Made by a program: the position numbers and the translations under genes. Below, piece after piece: positions 22,527-34,077 of a DNA stretch of 34,537 nucleotides; within the stretch, counting starts at the first letter, position 1; each line of letters begins with the position of its first letter. Under the pieces are notes generated by a model. That model did no database searches, was not told the origin of the DNA, and saw nothing but the letters and a program-made list of their open reading frames with translations. The stretch is from NCBI GenBank assembly GCA_002081555.1, contig MZNV01001299.1:1-34537 (forward strand), given 5' to 3'. This DNA is from Protostelium mycophagum. Lineage: Eukaryota > Evosea > Variosea > Protosteliida > Protosteliaceae.

Positions 22527-22677
22527 ACTTTAGAGGTTGATGCTGATCGAAGAACTCCTTTTTTGCGAAGGGTTTGCCGTAATTGAACAACGCACATCTA
22601 CAACCGGTCCTTTTTGGTCAACCGCTTCATCGGGTTTCGCACCAACACGAAGGACGAGGTCTGACGGAGATCGAAAG

Positions 22678-25600
22678 ATGACAGAACCAAATATTATCAT
22701 AGAGGATACCTCTCAACCGCAGGATGATCATAAATCTACTGATAATCATATGATAACATCAGAGGAAGAGACCGCCTCTCCGCTGAAGAAAACGTCCACT
22801 GATCAACACAAAGACAGCAAACTGAACGCTTCAAAGGTGATGATATATCTTTATACAAGACCTCACGTTCAACAGACACCCGCCAAATCACCTCAAACAA
22901 GCACAGATGGAACAAAGTATGTGTTCTACTCATGTCAGAGAGAGTGATGATCTGACACTTGAAAGGTCAAAGCCGCTTTCCCCAAAGATGTCCTCCCCTT
23001 CTTCAAAGACGACCGCTGTCACTCCCAAGATCACGGTTGTCAAACCTCCCACCACTAAGACAGAGCAGAAAGAACAACCGACCGCAGGTTCGTCCATTTT
23101 CCCATGTGTCAAACCATAATCGTAATCTCTCTTAGGGACAAGACCGAAGATGGAGCGCTCTGCTAGTTTTCACCAGACGCCGACAAAGAGTGGGTTTCAG
23201 TTGAGGACCAGCGCTGATGGACAACCTCGGCCAAGTCCAAGAAGAACCTCCATGACGAACTCTTCTACCTCTGTGACGAGCCCGATAGGTGCTTTGATTA
23301 ATGTCATGTGTACATGATTGACATCATCAGCGCCGAAACCTGCCGAAGAAAAGTCCAAAAAGACTATACAAAGATCAACTTCTTCTCTGAAGTGAGTGAA
23401 CTTTCATATAGATTCCGACGAAAATTCAATGACTCAGGGCGGCAACACCTGCTGAACAGCAGAATGACCCCAGGACTCTCAGAAAGAGTGTCTCTACCCT
23501 CAGCTCAAATCAAAATACCAAACAACCCGTACCACCACGCACATCTACAACGGCCGGAACACGCCGTGCCATCTCAACATCCGCCAAGAATGTCCCTCAC
23601 ATAGATGTACAAAAGGTAATCAAAACATCTTTAAAACAAATATTGAAAAAGACAGCCAACCGTAACCAAGGTCGCCGTACCGAGCATCGCGGTAAAGACC
23701 GCGTCAAGTGACGGTAAGGAAAGAAGATTGAGGAGAGCACAATCCGAACTTCCAAATCAACAAAAGACACCATCACCACTCTTAAAGACTCCCAGACAGA
23801 ACGTGTGAGTCGACCGTGAAATTTCGACGAGATTTCACTGACATGACAAGCCCGAGACCGGATAAACCTAAATTGAGTGCTGCTGTAAGGGAAAAAGCCA
23901 CAAATGCTGCAGAGAGAGTGAAAAACGCCGAACAAAAGACTGGCAAGGAGGAAGTGCAACAAAAGGCAAAGACGAGAAGACCTGCCCCTACCAACAGAAA
24001 AGCACCAAGCAGCATGAGAACTCTAAGGTCACCATTTTATTATTATCTTTATATGTAACACCTCCATTTCGAAATTTGAAAAACCGTTATTACCGTTGAA
24101 AAAATACAGAGACAACATGAGTAAGATTGAGACAAAGGAGATCACACCACAGAGTAGGACGGGCGCCTTCGCAGAAGCCGCAGGCGGGATGGGACTTATT
24201 GCCGTTGCATCCGCAAATGCAAACGTCAAGGCCAAAGAGGCTGTTTTTGTCGCTGCCGATCTGGTGAGGATTCCTTTCTTTTTGAAATTTAAAATTTTGT
24301 TGAAGCGGGACAGGTGAGATTGAAATCTAGTGCTGATCTCACAGGAAAAGGACGTAAATTACTCCGTATAAAAGGTGAAACTTTTCTCCATTTTCGGTTT
24401 GATGGTAAAAAGCCAGAAATATTGTCAGCATCAAGAATAATATTGACTCGTCAACAGGGAAGAGGAAGGTATCACTGCGTCTTATGGAGGTAAAATATCA
24501 TAAGATTTCAATTTCAAAAATTTAAATAATCACAAAATAATTAAAAATAATCTCATAAAAATTATGGGATTCGAGATTTTCGAAAATTTCTGATGAGAAA
24601 AGACATCGTGGAAGAGTTTGAATGAGGGAGATTCTTTTATTTTAGAAGATAAGGACAGTATATACGTCTGGTGTGGTAAGAACTCCAGCCGCATGGAGAA
24701 GACGAAAGCGGCCGACATGGCGAGGAGAATCAATGCAAAGGAGAAGGGAACGAGGGCTGAGATAATATACATGGACCAAAAAGAAGGATCTGATGACAAT
24801 AAGGAGTGAGTACTTTTCAGGAAATCGAACGGAAGATTTTTGTATTTTTTTGTGCAAGTTTAGTGAAGTAATGAAAGACTATTTTTGTGTGCAGCGGCGC
24901 TGCCAAATCAATATTTGTCAAAACCACAAAGCGATATTACAAAATACATTGTGGAAGTAAAAAATGAAGGTTTTGGAAAATACTCGGAGCTGCAGGAGAG
25001 GCAGTTACCATTGCGGACGAGAAGTCAGGTGGTCCTGATGAAGCGGAGGACAATGGACATCCCGAGGACGTCATCTACAAGTGGGAGACACGTGTCAAAT
25101 TGACATATTCTAACATGTCAGGGTGTGTCCCAAGGTGGGAAATAAAGAGGCACATTTGGAGCCGTTGCCAGGGAAGCTGGGACAAGAGATTCTGCAGAAC
25201 AAAGAAATCTTTGTATTGGACTGCCAGAATGAGGTCTCATATTCTTGACTATTCACTAAAAAAAATGACATTTCTGAAGGTATTTGTGTGGAGCGGTAAA
25301 CAATCACCCAACCCGTTACGTACTACCGCAATGTCATTGGCACGCCATCTCTACAACGAGAAACCGAGGACTGACTGGGCCATATTGAATAAGGAGGCAG
25401 ACGGCGCAGAATCCATTCGTTTCAAGCAGAAGTTCTGGAATTTCAAGGTGATTTCATCTGACGAGTTGTAGATTGTCGTAATATCTTATCATGACAGGAC
25501 GACTTGCCCATCGTGAGTCATGCCGCGTCGAAGGCCAAAATCGCCGTGAAGAAGGAGGAGACATTTGCTGTCCTTGATATGTACAAAAATCCTCCCAAGC

Positions 25601-27715
25601 TGGAGGATCCCGTTGATGAGGGAAAAGACCCGAGACTTCAGGTCAGATCTTCAGAGTTTTTTTCGCGAAAGCAGATTACTCGTAAATGTACAGGATTCTT
25701 TATGCATTTCAAAAGCTGTTTTGAAATTTCAGTAGATCAGTAAAAATGATATCTCAATATTTAACTTGGTTCTGCACGAAATACAATCTTTGACAAACAC
25801 GAAGCAAACAATTGAAATTTAAACAGATGTGGATTGTAGATGCAAGTTCGAAACAGACACCTTATCCCGTTGAAATGAGGGGGCATTTATTCTCCGGGGA
25901 CAGTTTCATGTTTATGTACACATATAAAGGGAACGAGATGCTGTATGAAGGAAGTAAAGACACGGCGAGGTTCAAGGACAAGTATATCATCTATTTCTGG
26001 CAAGGCCAGGAGACCAGTCATGTAAGCATTTCTTTTAGTGATCAAGAATTTATTTAACGAATTTGAAATCTGAATTTCCCGCCCAAAATAATCTGGATAC
26101 TCTTCTTATCTCCAAAACATCACAAAAAACTAGAAAACCCAAAGATGTATTCTGACTCGTTGTAGAAGAAGAAAGGTTGGTCAGCCCTTCTGACCACAAA
26201 CTTGGGACGCGATATGGTGGGGGAGGCCCCCACATCCAAGCGAATCCCGCAAGGAAAAGAGATCCCCCATTTCTTTAAAATGTTCGACGACACCGTAATT
26301 GTACACAAGGGTCATTTTGCCGTACGTAAAATGAAATTTCCAAGGATTTTCTTAACATGAACAGGATTTTGGAAACTGTGGAGATGAGAACGCGATGTAT
26401 AGAATTCACGGAAAAGTCGGTGAAAATTTGAAAATTGTACAGGTAAAATTTATTTCAATTTCATTTTAATTTTTTATTGATGTGATTATTCAGGTGGACA
26501 CAAAGGGCACATCTCTGAACAGCAACGATTCGTTCTATGTGTTCACACCGACTGTTTGCTATCTATGGATTGGCCAGTATTCAGGCTCTACAACAAGCAG
26601 TGATGCACTCGCTGCGAAGTTTACAACTGTCAGAAAGGTCAGTTCGATTTTGAATACTATTTCTACCCTTTTGAGACAATAATTTCTTCAGTGTAAAACG
26701 TAATGTTGTCTGACATCATTTATTAACCAAAAAATAATGAAATAATAAAATAATTAAATCTTGCAAAAAAGGAGAAATAAAATAATAACAAAATTAAATT
26801 TTGCAAAAAGTAGAAATAAAATAAATCATAGGGAGAGCGTAATCTGGTAGTCTTGAAAGAAGGAGAAGAGCCTGAAGATTTCTGGACGGCCTTGGGGGGA
26901 AAAGAAGACTATTATCACCATGACAACCAGGATGTCAGATTATTCCACTGTCACTATGGTACCGGAATCTTTGTGGTGAGTGGAATTTCGTGGGAATTTC
27001 GTGTATAATTTATCCAACACGATAGGCGGAAAGAATCGGCCAATACGCACAGGACGATCTGGTCGAGAGGGATCTAATGATTTTAGACACACGTGATGCC
27101 GTTTTCGTCTGGAGAGGTGAGATTTAAATTCTTCTTTTTGGCGCGAAAATGGAGACGGTCTGAATCTTCCAGGAACAAAGATAGACAAGACGAAAGAGAA
27201 GAAGGTGTTGGAAACGGCAGTGGAATATGCCAATTCAGACCCAACTGGTCAGAGAAAGAGTCGTCCCATACTGTTGGTCGAGTCACAGAAGGAGCCGTAT
27301 GAATTCACCAGGTGATGGGAGTTTTCATCGGAATTTCGCTAATATTTCAGTTGCTTTCACGGCTGGAATTTTTCAAAAAGCAAGGGTGCATCTACACTTG
27401 CTGAACTCCAGAAGGTGAGGATGTCATATTACGATATCTCAACTTGTGACACTTTATGACATCTCATGTTCAGGTTCAAGATATCTTGGGGCAATTCGCT
27501 AGAACATATACTCTCGCAGAGCTGAAGACAAAACCAGATGGACTGAATGTTTCTGCCCTGGAGGTGTGTATCACAGAACCAAAAATATTGACTCGTTGTA
27601 GAATTACCTCTCTGATACCGATTTTGTGAAGACATTTGGGATGAGCAAAGATGCATTTGCGAAAATACCAGCGTGGAAGAAATTAGAACAAAGGAAGGCG
27701 AAGGGTCTCTTCTGA
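22678..27715 (+). CDS. Supervillin/villin-like actin-binding protein with headpiece
   Basis: Starts at ATG 22678 (MTEPNIIIEDTSQPQDDHKS) and ends at TGA 27713-27715; about 20 exons join in phase. The first 400 or so residues are disordered, rich in Ser, Thr, Pro and Lys (PKMSSPSSKTTAVTPKITVV; KAKTRRPAPTNRKAPSS), like the N-terminal arm of supervillin. Five gelsolin repeats follow, marked by SLNEGDSFILEDKDSIYVWC, NKEIFVLDCQNEVFVW, SGDSFMFMYTYKGNEML, SLNSNDSFYVFTPTVCYLW and ERDLMILDTRDAVFVW. The C terminus is a villin headpiece (YLSDTDFVKTFGMSKDAF; IPAWKKLEQRKAKGLF). Family role: actin-filament binding at membranes or cortex; the headpiece binds F-actin. An AATAAA lies at 27762-27767. Two introns end in CTCGTTGTAG (26165 and 27601). 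Confidence 0.88.
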
Positions 27716-27990
27716 AAATATAATCATAATATGCCCATTTATCTGTCAATTTTGGTGCAAAAATAAAAAACCGGTGTTGTTCCCCCGCAAAAAAGGATTT
27801 GTACAAAACGAAAATAATTGCGGTAACTAATGATCTGTTGCTGAGAAGATACACGTTAACGTTACCGTGTCTTGTATGGCAACTGGTGAGGTGTATGAAC
27901 TCGCATCCGCGGGGGAATAGATAAAATTCGTTTTTCTTCGCGAGAAAACAAAATACGAAAGCAGAATTCACAATCCCTCTTCATTGCACC

Positions 27991-29631
27991 ATGAAGATCC
28001 TTGGTCTGTTCTTACTTGCCTTCGGCGTCATCGAGGCACTGCAAATCTATAAGGATACTAATCCTCTCCCCTTGAACTATGTCGCACATAGGGTCAGTCC
28101 GGACACCATCAGGCCTTCGGCGTCACCGAGGCACTGCAAATCTATAAGGATACTAATCCTCTCCCCTTGAACTATGTCGCACATAGGGTCAGTCCGGACA
28201 CCATCACCATTGACGGTAAATTGGACGAGCCTGCCTGGTTAGAGGTACCTTTCACAACCAATTTCGTGGACATTCAAGGTATCGAGTTGTTCCATCACTT
28301 GCATTGAACCAAGACAGGTGACAGTCAGCCCAAACCGAGATACAACACGAACGCCAAGATTCGTTTTGATGATAGGTACCTTTATATCGGTGCTTACCTC
28401 CAAGAACCCAATCTTGTCGCGACAATCAATGTCACCAACAGCGTCATTTTTGAGGATAATGATTTTGAGATTTTCATCAATCCAAGCGGCAACCTCCATT
28501 ATTACAATGAATTCGAGATGAACGCCTTCAACTACACTTGGACTTTGGTTGAGATCAATCCCTACAGAGATGGTAAGTGTATCTCTATCCATACACATCA
28601 CATTAGCGCAGCATGACGCTCACAGGTTTTAACATTATAAATCCCTACACATTCTGGGGTTATCAGACCGCCGTTTGGCTTAATGGTACCATCAACGACC
28701 CCTCCGATGTGGTGAGCAATTTCACTGATCGGAAATTTCCAACATTTTTCAATTTAATTTACGAGAAAAGGACGGGGGTTGGTCTGTAGAGGTCGCCCTC
28801 CCCATGAGCTTGTTGAAACAGTTCGCAGAGAAGGTCAGTTATAGATTGAGTTGTAGAGGGCTGAAATTGTAGGCGATACCCAAGAATAAAGACCAATGGA
28901 GAATCAACTTCTCCAGAGTAGAGCACAAATACAAGGTGGGAATTTCCTAGAAATCTCAACCTATCTTCGCGTTGTAGATTGATGCTGGCAGGTTGTAAAC
29001 GGAAAATATGTTGTCGTGCCAAAGTCAGAGGACAACTGGGTGTGGACCCCTCAGCAGGTACCATTGTAGATGTCCTTCGAAAACTCATCGAAAATTCAGG
29101 TCGTCGACATGCATCAGCCTGAGAGGTGGGGATTCGTCCAATTCTCCGACGATAAGCCGGGATCAACAAAATTCGAATTCAACAAGTTGGCGTACGAGAC
29201 TCAACAGGTCATTTTGAATTTTGAATTCGTACTTCAACAAAACTTCCGGCCGTTATTTCTGGAATCATATTGAGATGTCTCAGGTGCTGTCATGGCTATA
29301 CCAGGCACAGAAAGCCTTTGGAGAAAAGAACAACGGCACTTACGCCAAGAGTTTCGCTCAGCTCGACATCAGCCAGAAAAGCTTTTCCACGTCAGTTGGT
29401 GCCACCCCAATCGACCCCAGGATCCAGCTGTATGAGGTCCGAATCTTCCATGAATTTTCCACGAAATTCCAATTGAAAAACAATCTATTTTGCTGACTTG
29501 TAGAACAGACAAGATTAGACGAGTTGTACGGGTTTGAAGTGACGGTGTTGCATAAGACGAACACAACTAAGGAGAAGATCTGGCACATGAGAGGCGATTC
29601 CAAACAGTACAGCACCATCAAAGAGTGTTGA
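27991..29631 (+). CDS. Secreted CBM9-like carbohydrate-binding domain protein
   Basis: Begins with a signal peptide (MKILGLFLLAFGVIEAL). The mature part has the order typical of the family 9 carbohydrate-binding-like fold: ITIDGKLDEPAWLEVPF, AKIRFDDRYLYIGAYLQEP, DNDFEIFINPSGNLHYYNEF, EMNAFNYTWTLVEINPYRDG, FWGYQTAVWLNGTIND, GGWSVEVALPMSLLKQF, QWRINFSRVEHKY, then VVDMHQPERWGFVQFS. A C-terminal part with KIWHMRGDSKQYSTIKEC follows, ending in TGA at 29629-29631; an AATAAA is at 29649-29654. Such proteins are extracellular and usually bind sugars; this one's ligand is unknown. A 95-bp tandem duplication spans the signal peptide junction (28018-28207). Read straight through it breaks the frame, so either the reading is spliced or one copy is an artefact. 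Confidence 0.75.
28018..28207 (+). repeat. 95-bp tandem duplication at the start of the CBM9-like gene
   Basis: Copy 1 is 28018-28112 and copy 2 is 28113-28207. They differ at one internal base (TCATCGAG against TCACCGAG) and at the last base. A length of 95 is not a multiple of three, so reading through both copies shifts the frame. A 38-nt candidate intron from GTCAGT (28093) to CACCGAG (28130) would restore it by joining HR to ALQIYKD. Confidence 0.9.
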
Positions 29632-29952
29632 TGTGTTGTTCTTCCGAGAATAAAGAAGACAGATTAGGGCTGATGTTTTTAAATTTTGAAGTTTGAGGGC
29701 TGCAGTTTTGTCTGCGTCGGTGCTTTTCTGTTGATCGTGAAGAGAGATCAGTTCACTCATTGTGAGATTCAGTAAGGGTTGGAGATGCAGAAGGTGTTGA
29801 CCACCTTTATGTGAATATATACCATCTAGATGAGAGAACACTGGCTGTTGGTACAGCCGGGGTGGTCGCGGGAAAAGCAGAAATGGAGCGCTTAGACTTC
29901 GGTTATTAACGTGCAACTTTGTGCGTTACTGTGGATATATCTTTTGCGGTAG
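29632..29952. other. Intergenic stretch with no supported gene
   Basis: It holds the 3' end of the CBM9-like gene and presumably the promoter and first exon of the lipase locus. A short Met frame (MERLDFGY) is not convincing as a signal peptide, so the lipase start is not located. Confidence 0.4.
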
Positions 29953-31443
29953 CCTCCATAAATGTTACCGATGCCATCAGCATGCAAGGTAGATCTGATC
30001 ATAACTTTCATGTCTCTGACAAGCCAAGGATACACCTCAGAGACCCACCTTGCGACCACAGAGGACAGATTCAAACTAGTGATGATCAGAATTCCTTTTG
30101 GTCTCACAGCAGCAGGACAGAAGATGTCAAAACCAAAACCAGTAGTACTATTACAGCACAGTCTCTTAGATGACTGCATCACTTGGGTTATCAACCTGAA
30201 AGAGCAGTCTTTGGGTTTTATTCTGGCTGATCTTGGATATGATGTGTGAATGGGAAATGTTTAGAGTAACAGCTACAGCATGGGTCACACACACCTAACT
30301 CAAAAGGATGAAGGTAAGTGAATTGTTGATGCAATTGAATTGAATGAATTTCAGCATATTGAGAATCTATCAACTTTGATTACACAATCAAATACAACCT
30401 CCATGTTAAGATTGATAAAGGTGATTTACAATACTAATAACAATAATGTAACTCACAAATGCAAGCTCTCTCTGTCAGCTGTGCTACAAATTTGTCATAT
30501 GTCGGACATTCCCAAGGAACCTTGATGGGATTTGGTGCCTTCGGCTACAACAGAACCTTAGCCCAAAAGGTCAATTTGTGAGTCCAAAATCGCTGCGAAA
30601 ATAACTCACTCGAGTGTCAGTTTTGCAGCTTTAGCACCTGTTGCGTATTTATCAAAACAACAAGTCCCCGTGCTAAACCTTATGTCCCGATTAGAAGTCA
30701 TCGGGCTTCTTAGACTCCTCGGAGCCCGAAACCTTCTCCCCCCCAGTGAGTCCTCGAGATTTCCATGAAATTTCACGATCATAAATCCATCATCTGATGC
30801 TTTATAGATTGGCTGATGGAGATGGTGGGAGGAACAGCTTGTAAATACACCCCTTGGCTCTGCAAGAATGCTCTGGGAATATTTACTGGGAATCACCCTC
30901 AGAACTTGAATTCTACAAGACTGCCCTTCATACTGTCACTCGAGCCGGGGGGCACCTCAGTCCAAAACATCGCACATTGGGCGCAGCAGATCCGCTCCAA
31001 GAGGTCATCTATACACTATCTTCCACTTACATAGACTAAAGAATCCAGGTTTCAAAAATACGATTTCCGAGATGCAACAGAGAACATGAAACGGTACGGG
31101 GTTCCTTACGCGCCAGAATACGAATTGTCCACACTGTCTAAAGCCAACGGGGTACCACCCATCGCATTGTTCAATGGGGGTGCAGACCTTCTGGCAGACA
31201 AAGAGGACGTGGGATTCTTGGAACAGATGTTGCCTGCAGATAACAAGGCGTTGTTGGTACATTTCGAGCCAGAGTACAACCATCTCGATTTCCTATGGGG
31301 TATATATTTTTTGATTCTTTATGATATAATATTTCTTTCAAAATGATCAATATAATTGTAAAATAAACATTTCAGGGGTGGATGCTCACAAATTGATTTA
31401 TCCTCACGTAATCAAATTGATCTACAAATTCAACCCAGTATAA
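29953..31443 (+). pseudogene. Lysosomal acid lipase-like gene with in-frame stops in its 5' half
   Basis: Exons: 29953-29988, 30029-30313, 30355 onward, and others to TAA at 31441-31443. Family marks appear in order: GYTSETHLATTEDRFKLVMI, KPKPVVLLQHSLLDD, SLGFILADLGYDV, YVGHSQGTLMGFGAF (catalytic Ser in GHSQG), FAALAPVAYL, GTSVQNIAHWAQQ, IALFNGGADLLAD (catalytic Asp) and YNHLDFLWG (catalytic His). The later exons look fully intact. In the 5' half stops occur at TGA 30247-30249, where the family has Trp, TAG 30262-30264, where it has Arg, and TGA 30360-30362, where it has Trp. Conserved Gly positions read Arg (TEDRF) or Ser (QHSLL). No start codon or signal peptide was found. It is probably a decaying gene, though the pattern is unusually one-sided. 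Confidence 0.7.
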
Positions 31444-31823
31444 AGAACGACATATTTTTATGGCTTAATAATATCTTTTTATTGAAAGTTTACAACAGTG
31501 AAAAAGATTCTATTTAATATGTTCAAAACCAGTAAAATCATCTGGATTATTTTTCACGTTAATATCACGGTTATAAACCTGCAACTGGACCGTGTGATAC
31601 GCGTAAGCACGGTGACTCGTCTCGGAAGCCCCTACTTACGCCGAATAAAATTGACATGCAACCGAATTAGATGATGGACATGTGTGATGTTTGCGTTAAC
31701 TACCGTACAATTTGCGGTAATAAGGTTGAAGCCTGTCAGATACCCAGGCTCAAATCTGGAATCCGCTTCGGTGAATGATGGAGAAATCAGTCGCTGACAA
31801 CAAAAAGAACAACAACAACAAGC
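31444..31823. other. Intergenic stretch with no supported gene
   Basis: AT-rich after the lipase stop, then a region with GTTAACTACCG and TTGCGGTAATAAGG near 31695-31726 that resembles the palindromic repeat seen at 18719-18871. No open frame with a signature was seen. Confidence 0.4.
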
Positions 31824-33953
31824 ATGCAGAAAGAACTCGATCTCGATGGAAAGCCCAAGAGAAATCTGGCGACCAGCAAGAACAAGCGTGAACGTGCTGA
31901 TGTTTGTCCAATCATGAAAAAAGATGACTGACCTGCATAGATCACCGTCATTCGAGTCCAGCCTGAGATTTATAAGCCAGAGGTCCTGTTAAATGACGAA
32001 CAGATGGGTGAATTCATCATTAATGGCTGTCTTCTATTGGATGTCGGTCTCCCCGCTGACTTTCACACCGCAATGGCCAAGAAGGTGGACGCTTTACAGT
32101 GTCCTTTGGATGGACATAATCCAGGGAATAACATCTTGTGTCTGGTGCCTGAGCTGCGACAAGTCTTTGAATCCCCTAATGTAGGGAATCGTCTTCAGTT
32201 TAGAATTTGACCATCTTCAGATCAGAGGAGCACTGACGTCTGTGTTGGGATCAGGCTACATAATGCACTCGCACAGATTTCCCCACATCAACGCACCTGG
32301 CTTTAAGAGTCAGAAATTGCACAGAGACACCTTTTTTGGATACGAGATGCCTCGTCACCACTTGACAAGATGGGCCATGGTGATGTATTACCCAACAAAA
32401 ACGACCCTAGCCCTCGGTCCAACCTGCGGTAAGTAAATATGTATAAATGTTGGATGATCTGAAGACGATACTGACGACATAAAGTTGTTCCTGGATCTCA
32501 ATATTATTCTTGCTCTAATGGGATTAGACGCATGAACAATGATAAACTCCCTGAGGGTTGGTCTCCACCTAAGCCAGTGTACATGGAATGTCCAGCTGGT
32601 AGTGCGGTACTGATCCATTACGATCTGTGGCACAGAGGAACAGAAAATGTCGGCGATAAAGACAGACACATGTTTAAGTTTCAGTTCATGAGAACGAAGG
32701 TGAGTTTTCATGAAAATTCAATTGAATAATATTTTGGTTATATTTAATTTTTGCAGAAACAAGAAAAGCCAACTTGGAACTGTCAATCGACAGATTTTCC
32801 TCAGAGCGAGAGACTGAGACGTCTCATGTCACAACAGCATGATATCTCGCCTGTATGGAACAGCATTTGGAAGTGGTATTGCGGTACCTCTTGGAGATCA
32901 TCCCCTGATGATCTCAAAAAGGTGAGGTGCATCAGTGTTTATTTTATTGATGTGAACAGGCCGAGGCGGATCTATTCGTGGAAAATGATAACTTGGAGCC
33001 GGTCAGGCTGGCCGCTGCGTATAAAATCGCTTCTTGGGGTGATGCAAATTCCACGAAGCTTTTGATGAGCGCATTGTCCTCTGGAAAAGAAAATGTTTCG
33101 CGTACAGCGATGTACGCCATGTCTTCACAGGAGAATTTCCCAGGGGTAATCACTCAATTCCATCGGTATGATTTTGTTTACGGCTTTGCCGAAATAAAAT
33201 TCATTTTTATTCGTGATTAAAACCAATTTCCTGACGACTTTTGACAACAAATAATGTATAAATATACCCAAATTTAAAATTCATACTGTGTAGATCCATC
33301 AGCTGTGTGACATCGTGAGAGACACAAAAAATGATGTGTTGCTTAGAGCACACGCGGCTTTCGTGTTGGGAGAGATGAGGGGCGAGAGCAATGCTCCCGC
33401 AGACGCATTGATGAATGCTGTCGCAGACCAGTCCGTCTGGGTCAGAAGGTGACAAGCATGTTTCAATCAAATATCGGTAAATTGATATGATCAGGACCGC
33501 TGTGGAAGCACTCGGAACATGTCCGTCCACAACTAGCCATAACAAGGCTATTTTCCTGTCCCTCTGCAAGGCGCTCATGGAGTCACGTGACGATCAGATT
33601 CAGTTCGAAAGCGCGTTCGCCATAGCACAACGCGGGAGAACCTTGTCTAGTGAGGAGGCTTCCACAGAGGAAGTCAATGAGTTTGTGCTTCAACTCGACG
33701 CTTTAGCACAGGAGTCGCATAACCGATACACCAGGTAATTCATATGGAATAATTTCTTTATGTAATAAAACTGGCAGAGCCACAAAAGTATTTCCCACAA
33801 CACAACAATTTTGTTTAGTTGTCTGAACCAGCTAGGTTTTTCACATTGTACGCGCTGGAGAATATACCATCGGATTGTGCCAAGAGGGCATTCAGGAATA
33901 CAATGTGGAATTGCAGATGGGACGATCTGACACACCCTAAGAATAATTGGTAG
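31824..33953 (+). CDS. Phytanoyl-CoA dioxygenase-like protein with HEAT-like repeats
   Basis: The coding part from 31941 is clear: VQPEIYKPEVLLNDEQMGEF, CLLLDVGLPADFHTAMAKKV, SVLGSGYIMHSHRFPHINAP, then KLHRDTFFGYEMPRHH with the iron-binding H-x-D (HRD), VVPGSQYYS, and LIHYDLWHRGTENVGDKDRH supplying the distal His and the 2-oxoglutarate-binding Arg. After a linker come helical repeats (EPVRLAAAYKIASWGD, LLRAHAAFVLGEMRGES, TAVEALGTCPSTT, RYTRFFTLYALENIPSDCAK) and a closing TMWNCRWDDLTHPKNNW, ending in TAG at 33951. PhyH enzymes are Fe(II)/2-oxoglutarate oxygenases; the substrate here is unknown. The first exon is uncertain: ATG 31824 (MQKELDLDGKPKRNLATSKN) and an upstream ATG near 31778 both fail to join in phase. 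A 41-nt intron (GTAGGG to TTCAG, about 32180-32220) keeps the frame. Confidence 0.8.
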
Positions 33954-34077
33954 AAGAAACAATTTGATTCAATGATAAACATCTCTTCTATTAGAAAAAG
34001 TACTTCCATCTTTCAGAGATTTGTTTGTGTGCTGAACATGCGATGAGCACATAACATCGATTAAATGAATACATACC
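33954..34077. other. Convergent intergenic gap
   Basis: Only about 124 bp separate the stop codons of the dioxygenase-like gene (plus) and the tyrosine kinase gene (minus). Confidence 0.5.

Noticed and set aside
27429-27971. 180-codon minus-strand frame opposite the villin headpiece
   Set aside because: It is the antisense shadow of well-supported supervillin-like exons.
30247-30362. TGA read as Trp throughout the genome
   Set aside because: TGA ends several intact genes here (after the villin headpiece and in the CBM9-like gene), and TGG is the Trp codon elsewhere in the same lipase.
31730-31775. Possible tRNA 3' half (GGCTCAAATCTGG)
   Set aside because: No box A, no anticodon arm and no acceptor-stem pairing upstream.
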